In this document: positions 8,152-15,611 of the stretch, piece after piece
How the letters are laid out: the number at the start of each line of letters is the position of its first letter
Position numbering within the stretch: the first letter of the stretch is position 1
Assembly (NCBI GenBank): GCA_016741995.1
Contig: JACVCO010000002.1
Location: 235,267-299,266, forward strand
DNA: 64,000 nt
From: Hydrogenophaga sp.
GTDB taxonomy: Bacteria > Pseudomonadota > Gammaproteobacteria > Burkholderiales > Burkholderiaceae_C
Direction of reading: 5' to 3'
The notes under the pieces: model-generated
Databases searched by the model: none
What the model was told of the DNA's origin: nothing
What the model saw: the letters and a program-made list of their open reading frames with translations, nothing else
Program-made: the position numbers and the translations under genes

Positions 8152-9384
8152 ATGAGCCGAGCCGATGCCGAACCCATCCTGGTCGAGGAATACCCGGCGG
8201 CGCGGCCGTCGCTGCGTTTGTCGGTGGTCACCGAAACCTGGCCGCCCGAGATCAATGGCGTGGCGCTCACGCTGTCGCGTCTGGTGCAGGGCCTGTGCGC
8301 GCGCAACCACCAGGTGCAGCTCATCCGCCCGCGCCAGGCGCGCGCCGACGAAGCGCGCAGCGACACCGGCTTCGAGGAACTGCTCATGCGCGGCATGCCG
8401 ATCCCGCGCTACCCCGAACTCAAGCTGGGCCTGCCGAGCAAGGGCGCGCTGGTGCGCGCGTGGACGCTGCAGCGCCCCGACCTCGTGCACATCGCCACCG
8501 AGGGCCCGCTGGGCTGGTCGGCGCTGCAGGCCGCGCGGCGCCTGCGCCTGCCGGTCACGTCGGATTTCCGGACCAACTTCCACGCCTACAGCCAGCACTA
8601 CGGCGTGGGCTGGCTCAAGACGCCCATCGTGGCCTACCTGCGCAAGTTCCATAACCTCACGCGCTGCACCATGGTGCCCACGCAGGCGCTGCGCGCTGAA
8701 CTGCAGGCCATCGGCTTCCAGAACGTGCAGGTGGTGGCGCGTGGGGTGGACACGCAGCTCTTCAACCCCGTGCGCCGCAGCGCCGAGTTGCGCGCGGGCT
8801 GGGGCGCCGGCCCCGACACGCTGGTGATGGTGGCCGTGGGCCGCCTGGCGCCGGAGAAGAATCTCGAGGTGACGGTGCGTGCCTACGAGGCCATGCGCGC
8901 CACGGGGGCGGACGTGCGGCTGGTGCTGGTGGGCGATGGCCCGCAGCGCGCCGCGCTGCAGCAGCGCTGCCCCGACGCCGTGTTCGCGGGCATGCGCCGC
9001 GGCGAGGACCTGGCCTCGCACTACGCGAGCGCCGATCTGTTCGGCTTCGCGAGCCTCACCGAAACCTTCGGCAACGTGACCATCGAGGCCCTGGCCAGCG
9101 GCCTGCCCGTGCTCGCCTTCGACACCGCGGCCGCGGGCGACTGGGTGAGCCATGGCCACAACGGCTGGCTGCTGCCGGTGGACGATGCCGCCGGTTTTGC
9201 ACAACAAGCGGCGCTGCTGGCGCGCGAGCCGGCGCTGGTGCGCACCGCCGCCGCGCGCGCACGCGGCCAGGTCGCACAACTCGACTGGCAGCAGATCGCG
9301 CAGCAGGTGGAGGACATCTTCCTGCGCACCAGCGGCTGGACGGGCGGTGCGAGCCCGACCTGGCGGCCGTCGCTGGTGGTCTGA
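8152..9384 (+). CDS. GT4-family glycosyltransferase
   Basis: A 410-residue retaining GT-B glycosyltransferase. The N-terminal acceptor domain begins LRLSVVTETWPPEINGVALTLSRL, with the Gly-rich loop of the family. The C-terminal donor domain has AVGRLAPEKNLE and the E-x7-E motif in ETFGNVTIEALASGLP. The closest general resemblance is to mannosyl-, glucosyl- and sulfoquinovosyl-lipid synthases, so a glycolipid product is plausible but not shown. Start: an ATG at 8071 is also in frame, but Pho-box-like repeats fill 8071-8110, so 8152 is preferred. A shared bidirectional terminator follows at 9425. Confidence 0.85.
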   Translation: MSRADAEPILVEEYPAARPSLRLSVVTETWPPEINGVALTLSRLVQGLCARNHQVQLIRPRQARADEARSDTGFEELLMRGMPIPRYPELKLGLPSKGALVRAWTLQRPDLVHIATEGPLGWSALQAARRLRLPVTSDFRTNFHAYSQHYGVGWLKTPIVAYLRKFHNLTRCTMVPTQALRAELQAIGFQNVQVVARGVDTQLFNPVRRSAELRAGWGAGPDTLVMVAVGRLAPEKNLEVTVRAYEAMRATGADVRLVLVGDGPQRAALQQRCPDAVFAGMRRGEDLASHYASADLFGFASLTETFGNVTIEALASGLPVLAFDTAAAGDWVSHGHNGWLLPVDDAAGFAQQAALLAREPALVRTAAARARGQVAQLDWQQIAQQVEDIFLRTSGWTGGASPTWRPSLVV

Positions 9385-9424
9385 GCCACCCTCGGCTTTT
9401 CCCACCCCACAACGGCAGAAGAAA

Positions 9425-9450
9425 AAAGGGCGGCCCGCGGGCCGCCCTTT
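9425..9450. terminator. Bidirectional intrinsic terminator
   Basis: A perfect 26-base palindrome, AAAGGGCGGCCCG followed by CGGGCCGCCCTTT, with an A-run on its left side and TTT on the right. It lies between the convergent glycosyltransferase and second phoX genes and can serve both. Confidence 0.88.
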
Positions 9451-9468
9451 GTCATGCCGGTTGATCGG

Positions 9469-11577
9469 TCAACCGCCGACCACCCCACCGTCGGTGCGGC
9501 GCACCACCACCACCGCCGAGCGCGGGCGCACGCCGGCCGTGGGCCAGGTGGAGAACGCCGTCGGGTCGCGCGCGATGTCGTTGTCGGTGTAGCCCGCGGG
9601 GCGGTTCGGGTGGCTGCCCAGTTCGCCCGGGTGCTGCACGTTCACGAACATGGTGCGGCGGTCCGGCGTCCAGGTGATGCCGGTGATCTCGCAGCCCGAG
9701 GGGCCCACGAGGAAGCGGCGCACTTCGCGGGTTTCGGGGTCGGCCGCCAGCATCTGGTTGTTGCCGTTGCCCGCGAAGTTGCCGGTGTTGCTGAAGTTGC
9801 CGTCGGTCTGGATCCACAGGCGCCCGAAGCTGTCGAAGGCCAGGCCATCGGGGCTGTTGAACAGGTTGTCGGCGGTGATGTTGTCGCTGGGCGCGCTGGG
9901 CGTGCCGGCGTTCGAGGGCTGACCCGCGAGCAGGAAGATGTCCCAGTCGAAGGTGAGCGCGGTGGCGTCGCCGCCGGTTTCGTTCCAGCGCACGATGTGG
10001 CCCCAGGCGTTGGCCGCGCGCGGGTTGGCTTCGTCGGTGGCCGGGCGGGCCTGGCCGGCGACGCCGGTGCCGTCGACCGGGTTGGCCGATGCGGGAGCGG
10101 TGCCGCGGCGGCTGTTGTTGGTCAGCGTGATCATCACTTCGCCGGGCTGGGTCGGGTTGGCGCTGACCCACTCGGGGCGGTCCATCATGGTGGCGCCCAC
10201 GCGGTCGGCGGCCTGGCGCGTGCGGACCGCGATGTCGGCCTGGCTGGTCCAGCCGTTGCCGGCGTCCAGGCCGTTCTGGCCCAGCGTCAGCGGAATCCAC
10301 ACGCCCGTGCCCATGCGGTCGCCCGCGGTGGCACCGGCGTCGAAGCGGGCCACGTACAGCGTGCCGTCGGACAGCAGGTTGCGGTTGGCCGCGCTGGTGG
10401 GGTTGCTGGCGTCGAAGGTGCCGCTGGAGACGAACTTGTAGACGTACTCGTTCACCTCGTCGCAGCCCATGTACACGACGACCTTGCCGTCGGGTGCGAT
10501 CACCAGTTCGGCGTTCTCGTGCTTGAAGCGGCCCAGCGCGGTGCGCTTGACGGGCTCGCTCGCCGGCGCGAAGGGATCGATCTCGACGATGTAGCCGAAG
10601 CGGTTGGGTTCGTTGCGGTTGGCGGAGATGTCGAAGCGCGGGTCCACCGTGTGCCACTGGTAGCCCGAGCCGTTCTGGCTGATGCCGTAGCGGCCTTCCA
10701 GCGTGTTGCGCACGAAGGCGCCATCGGTCCAGCCGAAGTAGCCGTTGAAGTTTTCCTCGCAGGTGAGGTAGGTGCCCCAGGGCGTGCGGCCGTTGCCGCA
10801 GTTGTTCAGCGTGCCCAGCGCGCGCGTGCCCGTCGGGTCGGCGGTGGTGCGCAGCAGGGCGTCACCGGCGGCCGGGCCTTGCAGCGTGATCGGGGTGTTG
10901 CCGTGGATGCGGCGGTTGTAGGGCGAGTTGCGGACGAACTCGATCTCGCCGCTGCTGTTGCGGCGCACGTGCGCGATCGTCACGCCGTGCGCGGCCTGGC
11001 CCTTGCGCGCTTTCTCGGGCGTGAAGGGCAGCATCCAGTTGGTGGGGTCGGTGTCGGGCTGGAAGAAGTACTCGGGGTTGATGTACTCGTTGTTGAACAC
11101 CAGCACGCCTTCGTCGCTGCGGTCGCCGAAGGCGTTGCCTGCGGCGTTGAAGCCGAAGAAGGCCATGCCGTCGTGGTTGTCGCCCACCTGCTGTTCCTGG
11201 TCGGCCGCGGTGTTGGACGCGTCGGCCTGGAAGGAGGGGGCGGTGTCGCTGAGCGGCGTGCCCCAGGGCAGGAAGGCCGTGGCCACGTAACCCGCGGGCA
11301 CCACGATGGCGTCGCCACCGCTGGTGGGGATGCCGATGAAGCCGAGCATGCGTTCGGCGGGGGTGCCCGGGGTGGGCGCCTCGGGGGCCGCACCGCCACC
11401 ACCGCCGCCGCAGGCCGCCAGGCCACCGAGGAACGGAATGGCGGCGGCGCCCAGGCCGGCCTTGAGGAGCACGCGGCGGTTGGGTTGGCGCGCGATGGCC
11501 TGATCGACCAGCTCGGTCAGGTGCGGGTTGCGGGACGGGTTCGAGATGCCGTCGTCATCTCGCAGGGTGTCGGACAT
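9469..11577 (-). CDS. phoX: PhoX-family alkaline phosphatase (copy 2), Tat lipoprotein
   Basis: A 702-residue PhoX-family protein with a twin-arginine motif (NRRVLLKAG, R34-R35) and a lipobox LAAC (C56) followed by a Gly run, so a Tat-exported lipoprotein is likely. It shares the family blocks with copy 1: NNCGNGRTPWGTYLTCEEN, VYMGCDEVNEYVYKF, RPEWVSANP, SPDGLAFDS and the ending VVVVRRTDGGVVGG. It differs in carrying an insertion after the RPEW block (about residues 490-510). The two copies look like an old duplication rather than a recent one. A Shine-Dalgarno (CTGGAG) is about 9 bases before the ATG, and a weaker Pho-box-like repeat is upstream. Confidence 0.9.
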   Translation of the reverse strand: MSDTLRDDDGISNPSRNPHLTELVDQAIARQPNRRVLLKAGLGAAAIPFLGGLAACGGGGGGAAPEAPTPGTPAERMLGFIGIPTSGGDAIVVPAGYVATAFLPWGTPLSDTAPSFQADASNTAADQEQQVGDNHDGMAFFGFNAAGNAFGDRSDEGVLVFNNEYINPEYFFQPDTDPTNWMLPFTPEKARKGQAAHGVTIAHVRRNSSGEIEFVRNSPYNRRIHGNTPITLQGPAAGDALLRTTADPTGTRALGTLNNCGNGRTPWGTYLTCEENFNGYFGWTDGAFVRNTLEGRYGISQNGSGYQWHTVDPRFDISANRNEPNRFGYIVEIDPFAPASEPVKRTALGRFKHENAELVIAPDGKVVVYMGCDEVNEYVYKFVSSGTFDASNPTSAANRNLLSDGTLYVARFDAGATAGDRMGTGVWIPLTLGQNGLDAGNGWTSQADIAVRTRQAADRVGATMMDRPEWVSANPTQPGEVMITLTNNSRRGTAPASANPVDGTGVAGQARPATDEANPRAANAWGHIVRWNETGGDATALTFDWDIFLLAGQPSNAGTPSAPSDNITADNLFNSPDGLAFDSFGRLWIQTDGNFSNTGNFAGNGNNQMLAADPETREVRRFLVGPSGCEITGITWTPDRRTMFVNVQHPGELGSHPNRPAGYTDNDIARDPTAFSTWPTAGVRPRSAVVVVRRTDGGVVGG

Positions 11578-11646
11578 GCTTTTTTGCTCCAGAGTTGGTT
11601 CGGGGGAGACCCGGAGCGAAGCGTGGCGGACGGTTGTTTAACGGTG

Positions 11647-11664
11647 ATGGAAGGTTTGTGACGG
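11647..11664 (-). promoter_or_regulatory. Pho-box-like repeat upstream of phoX copy 2
   Basis: On the minus strand: CCGTCAC-aaac-CTTCCAT, two 7-base units with a 4-base AT-rich spacer, matching the PhoB repeat 6/7 and 5/7. It lies 69 bases before the phoX start in the only intergenic gap upstream. It is weaker than the box of copy 1. Confidence 0.5.
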
Positions 11665-11681
11665 TTTCAAGACCCGGCTGC

Positions 11682-12497
11682 TCAGCGCGGGTCGTCGGGC
11701 AGCGGCGGGTCACCGGCCTCTTCGGTCTCGTCGGCCTCGTCGAAGCGGAAGCTGTCGCGGAAGGTGAACCACAGCGAGGTGTGGAACATCGAGGCCATGA
11801 ACAGCACGATGGGGTAGAGGACGAGTTGCAGCGCCTGCGGGCCGCCGAACAAGGAGCCCAGCAGACCGAGCGTGAGACCAAGGGCGACGATCACACCCAT
11901 CCAGCCCAGGGTGAACACCAGCAGGGCGCCCTTGTTGCTCCAGCAGGCCACGAGGCTGAAGAACAGGCTCTTGACGGGTTTGACGCCGTGCCAGAACACC
12001 AGCGGCGGGGCGTGCCAGAACGCCATGAGCACCGGCAGGTAGAGCAGCATGGCGATCCACAGCCCGGGCCGGTTCATGGCCGCGCTCATGGCTTCGGTGC
12101 TCATGTCGCTGCTGTCGACGGTGGGTGCGGGCAGGTCGCCGATGAAGAGGCTGGAGATGCCGATCACCAGCAGCAGGCCGGTGGCGTACAGGCCGCCGAG
12201 CACCAGCATGGCCTGCGTGCGGGCCGCCCCGCCGCGAAACGCCGTGACGAGCACCGAGGGCATGGGAAAGCGCCCTTGCTCGGCCTCGCGCGTGGCGGCC
12301 ATGAGGCCCAGCGTGGCCGCCGGCACCAGCGCAATGGAAATGGCCGTGCCCAGCAGCGGCACCATGGCCAGCAGCGAGACGACCACCATGAACATGAAGA
12401 AGAGGCCCGACATGGCCAGCGGCTGGCGCCAGAAGGTGCGCACGCCCTGCCTGACCCAGCGCCAGCCGGTGCCCGGGGTGTTGACCTGCACCCTCAT
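11682..12497 (-). CDS. BPSS1780-type integral membrane protein of unknown function
   Basis: 271 residues with about six hydrophobic segments. It starts MRVQVNTPGTGWRWVRQGVRTFWRQP, a beginning shared by a betaproteobacterial family of uncharacterised membrane proteins, and ends in an acidic cytosolic-type tail (DEADETEEAGDPPLPDD). The ATG overlaps the TGA of thrB in an ATGA junction, so the two are probably co-translated. No catalytic motif is visible. Confidence 0.75.
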   Translation of the reverse strand: MRVQVNTPGTGWRWVRQGVRTFWRQPLAMSGLFFMFMVVVSLLAMVPLLGTAISIALVPAATLGLMAATREAEQGRFPMPSVLVTAFRGGAARTQAMLVLGGLYATGLLLVIGISSLFIGDLPAPTVDSSDMSTEAMSAAMNRPGLWIAMLLYLPVLMAFWHAPPLVFWHGVKPVKSLFFSLVACWSNKGALLVFTLGWMGVIVALGLTLGLLGSLFGGPQALQLVLYPIVLFMASMFHTSLWFTFRDSFRFDEADETEEAGDPPLPDDPR

Positions 12498-13492
12498 GCG
12501 GCCTCCGTTTCGGCGCGCGGTGATGGCGCCACGCCCTGGGGCAGTCGTGCGCGCAGCACGCGCTCGAAGTGCGTCGGGTCGTGTGGCTGCAGCAGCGCGG
12601 CCTCGCGCGGCAGGTGCAGATCCCACAGGCGTGAGAGCCAGAAACGCAGCGCCCCGGCGCGCAGCATGGCGGGCAACAGGCTGCGTTCGGCCGCGCTCAG
12701 CGGGCGCACGCTTTCGTAGGCGTTCAGGAAGGCGCGGTGCAGCGCCGCAGCGGGCTGGCCATCGGCGTCGCCGCCGTGGTGCACGCACCAGTCGTTGAGG
12801 CAGACGGCGATGTCGAACAGCCAGGTGTCGACACCGGCGAAGTAGAAATCGAAGAAGCCGGTGAGTTCGTCGCCGTCGAACATCACGTTGTCGCGGAACA
12901 GATCGGCGTGGATCGGGCCACGCGGCAGGGCTTTGTAGGCGCTGCCCGCGGCGATGTGGTTCTGGTAGGCGAGTTCGGACTGGAGCAGGGCGGCCTGCGC
13001 GGCCGAGACGAAGGGCAGCACCACGGGCACGGTCTCGTTCCACCAGGGCAGGCCGCGCAGGTTGGGCTGGTGGCGGTCGAAATCGCGCCCCACCAGGTGC
13101 AGGCGCGCGAGCAATGCGCCCACGGCAGCGCAGTGCGCCGCACCGGGCGCCAGCTCGCTGCGGCCACGCAGCTTGTCGACCACGGCCGCGGGCTTGCCTT
13201 GCACGGTGTGCAGGATTTCGCCGCGGGCATCGGCCGCGGGTTCGGGCACCGGCACGCCGTGCGTGGCCAGGTGCTTCATGAGGTGCAGGTAGAAGGGGAG
13301 TTGCTCGAAGCCCAGGCGCTCGAAGATGGTGAGCACGTGCTCGACGCTGGCGCCGTCGCGTTCGCTGGTGACGAAGTAGTTGGTGTTCTCGATGCCACCC
13401 TGGATGCCGCGCAATTCGGTGAGGGTGCCCAGGTTCAGGTGCTCGATCAGGGCGGCGGCTTCGGCGAACGGGACCTCGGTGTAGACGGCCAT
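12494..13492 (-). CDS. thrB: Homoserine kinase
   Basis: A 332-residue kinase of the aminoglycoside-phosphotransferase fold, the alternative (APH-like) ThrB found in many proteobacteria, not the GHMP type. It phosphorylates L-homoserine for threonine synthesis. The N-terminus MAVYTEVPFAEAAALIEHL is typical. The nucleotide-binding loop region GIENTNYFV, the catalytic motif PIHADLFRDNVMF and the metal-binding FDFYFAG are all present. It is followed by an overlapping membrane-protein gene and preceded by the DUF2782-type gene, a common proteobacterial arrangement. Confidence 0.92.
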   Translation of the reverse strand: MAVYTEVPFAEAAALIEHLNLGTLTELRGIQGGIENTNYFVTSERDGASVEHVLTIFERLGFEQLPFYLHLMKHLATHGVPVPEPAADARGEILHTVQGKPAAVVDKLRGRSELAPGAAHCAAVGALLARLHLVGRDFDRHQPNLRGLPWWNETVPVVLPFVSAAQAALLQSELAYQNHIAAGSAYKALPRGPIHADLFRDNVMFDGDELTGFFDFYFAGVDTWLFDIAVCLNDWCVHHGGDADGQPAAALHRAFLNAYESVRPLSAAERSLLPAMLRAGALRFWLSRLWDLHLPREAALLQPHDPTHFERVLRARLPQGVAPSPRAETEAA

Positions 13493-13508
13493 GAATGCGG
13501 GGGAGGGA

Positions 13509-13832
13509 TCAGAAATTGAGAACGCGCCAGCTGCTGCGGCCGGTGTTGCCCGCGGGGCGGCCCGCGCCCTCACCCGGCGCCTGGCCCGGGGCGAGCGGCT
13601 GGATCTGGTAGGCCGGTGCGCCGTTCTTGGGTTGCACCTGGATCGATTGCGTCTGGCCGTCCACACGCACCTCGTCGATGCGGGTGAGCGCGTCTTCGTT
13701 GGTGATGCGCTCGATGCGGTCGCCGGGCGCGCGCTGCAGCGGCGGTGAATCGGCGGGCGGTGTCTGCGCAGCGGCGCCAGTGGCGGCCAGCGCGGCAGTC
13801 AGGGCAAGGACGGGCAGGGTGTTTCGGACCAT
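13509..13832 (-). CDS. DUF2782-type small exported protein
   Basis: 107 residues with an N-terminal signal peptide (MVRNTLPVLALTAALAATGAAAQ). A short conserved core follows: RIERITNEDALTRIDEVRVDGQTQSIQVQPK. A Pro/Gly-rich linker leads to the end, SSWRVLNF. This resembles the DUF2782 proteins that sit beside thrB in many proteobacteria; their role is not known. It lies 16 bases upstream of thrB on the same strand. Confidence 0.7.
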   Translation of the reverse strand: MVRNTLPVLALTAALAATGAAAQTPPADSPPLQRAPGDRIERITNEDALTRIDEVRVDGQTQSIQVQPKNGAPAYQIQPLAPGQAPGEGAGRPAGNTGRSSWRVLNF

Positions 13833-13855
13833 GCCGGCATTGTAGGCAGGGGGGC

Positions 13856-15007
13856 TCAGGCCGCCCGGGCTTCCTGCAACGGGGCGACGCGCTGCAGGGC
13901 GGCATCCAGCCGCGCCACGGTGGCCGGCACGTCATGCCATTTGTCGAGGCCGAACAGGCCGATGCGGAAGGTTTTGAAGTCCGGCCCTTCGTCGCACTGC
14001 AGCGGCACGCCCGCGGCGGTCTGCAGGCCCAGGGCCAGGAAGGCCTTGCTCGATTGCACCCCGGCATCGGTGGTGTGGCTGACCACCACGCCCGGGGCCT
14101 TGAAGCCCTCGGCCGCCACGCTGGCAAAGCCGTGCCGCTCCACCAGCGCGCGCACCGCCTTGCCCAGGGCGATCTGCTCGTCGCGCACGCGCTCGAAGCC
14201 GTAGGCCTCGGTCTCGAGCATGGTCGCGTGCAGGCGCGCCAGGGCGTCGGTGGGCAGGGTGGTGTGGTACGCGTGGCCGCCACCTTCGTAGGTTTCCATG
14301 ATCTGCAGCCACTTCTTCAGGTCCATCGCGAAGGTGGTGCTCTGCGTCGCGTCGATGGCCTGGCGCGCGCGTTCGCTGAGCATCACCATCGCGCAGCAGG
14401 GCGAGCTGCTCCAGCCCTTCTGCGGCGCACTGATGAGAATGTCCACACCGGTGGCGCGCATGTCGACCCACACCGCGCCCGAAGCGATGCAGTCGAGCAC
14501 GAACAGGCCACCCACCGCGTGCACCGCGTCGGCCACGGCCTTGAGGTAGTGGTCCGGCAGGATCATGCCGGCGGCGGTTTCCACGTGCGGGGCGAACACC
14601 AGCGCGGGCTTCTCGCGCGCGATGGTGGCCACCACCTCGTCGATGGGGGCGGGGGCCCAGGGCGACTGGGCGCCGGTGTGCACGGGGCGCGCCTTCATCA
14701 CGGTGTGGCTCTCGGGGATGGCGCCCATGTCGAAGATCTGCGTCCAGCGGTAGCTGAACCAGCCGTTGCGGATGACCAGCACGTGCTGGCCATGCGCGAA
14801 CTGGCGCGCCACGGATTCCATGCCGAAGGTGCCGCTGCCGGGCACCAGCACCGCCGAGTGCGCGCCATAGACGCGCTTGAGCATGGCCGAGATGCCCGTC
14901 ATCACGCCCTGGAAGCGCTTGGACATGTGGTTGAGCGCGCGGTCGGTGTAGACCACCGAGAACTCGTACAGGCCGTCGGGGTCGACGTCGGGCAGCAGGC
15001 CGGGCAT
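13856..15007 (-). CDS. Class V aminotransferase (alanine/serine-glyoxylate type)
   Basis: A 383-residue PLP enzyme of the class V family. It shows the N-terminal PGSGTFGMESVARQ, the cofactor aspartate in FVLDCIASGA, and the PLP lysine in SAPQKGWSSSPCC. The closest family members move an amino group from serine, alanine or phosphonate amino acids to glyoxylate or pyruvate; the exact donor is not clear. The ATG at 15007 is preceded by a clear AGGAG, so it is preferred over the in-frame start at 15055. It stands alone between the DUF2782-type gene and lspA on the same strand. Confidence 0.82.
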   Translation of the reverse strand: MPGLLPDVDPDGLYEFSVVYTDRALNHMSKRFQGVMTGISAMLKRVYGAHSAVLVPGSGTFGMESVARQFAHGQHVLVIRNGWFSYRWTQIFDMGAIPESHTVMKARPVHTGAQSPWAPAPIDEVVATIAREKPALVFAPHVETAAGMILPDHYLKAVADAVHAVGGLFVLDCIASGAVWVDMRATGVDILISAPQKGWSSSPCCAMVMLSERARQAIDATQSTTFAMDLKKWLQIMETYEGGGHAYHTTLPTDALARLHATMLETEAYGFERVRDEQIALGKAVRALVERHGFASVAAEGFKAPGVVVSHTTDAGVQSSKAFLALGLQTAAGVPLQCDEGPDFKTFRIGLFGLDKWHDVPATVARLDAALQRVAPLQEARAA

Positions 15008-15092
15008 GGTTGTCTCCTGTGGGCGGGGCGCAAAACGGGAGCGGCAGGGTAGCACGCAGCGCGTGCCCCTGGCGACCGTGAGGCCGGCGGCT

Positions 15093-15611
15093 TCAGCGGC
15101 CTGCGCGGCTGCGTCGCCAGCGCAGGATCTCGTCGAGGATCAGGCTCGCCGCGCCGATGGAAATGAAGGTGTCGGCCAGGTTGAACGAGGGGAAGTGCCC
15201 GCCCGGGAACAGGCCCGCGAGAAAGGACCAGTGGAAGTCAAGCCAGTCGACCACGTAGCCGTGCACCAGGCGGTCGACCACGTTGCCCACGGCGCCACCC
15301 AGAATGCACGCGAGCGCGAAGGCAAACAGCCTCTGCCCCGGGTTGCTGCGCAGCATCCACACGATGAAGATGGCCGCGGCGATGCCGATGGCGGTGAAGA
15401 ACCAGCGCTGCCAACCGCCCGCGCCGGCCAGGAAGGAAAAGGCCGCGCCCGGGTTGTGCACCCGCACCACGTTGAAGAAAGACGTGACCGTGACGCTGTC
15501 GCCGAGCTGGAAGTTCAGCAGGATGGCCCATTTGGTGGCCATGTCGAGCCCGAACACCAGCGCGGCCAGCGCGAGCCAGGGCGCGATCTCGCGCCAGCGT
15601 GTATTCGCCAT
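15093..15611 (-). CDS. lspA: Lipoprotein signal peptidase II
   Basis: 172 residues with four membrane segments. The two catalytic aspartates lie in [10 protein letters not shown] and FNLADTFI, and the signature [11 protein letters not shown] is present. The enzyme removes signal peptides from prolipoproteins, which would include both PhoX proteins and the RND outer-membrane channel in this window. Its ATG overlaps the ileS stop by one base (TGATG), so it is translationally coupled to ileS, the usual arrangement. Confidence 0.96.
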   Translation of the reverse strand: MANTRWREIAPWLALAALVFGLDMATKWAILLNFQLGDSVTVTSFFNVVRVHNPGAAFSFLAGAGGWQRWFFTAIGIAAAIFIVWMLRSNPGQRLFAFALACILGGAVGNVVDRLVHGYVVDWLDFHWSFLAGLFPGGHFPSFNLADTFISIGAASLILDEILRWRRSRAGR

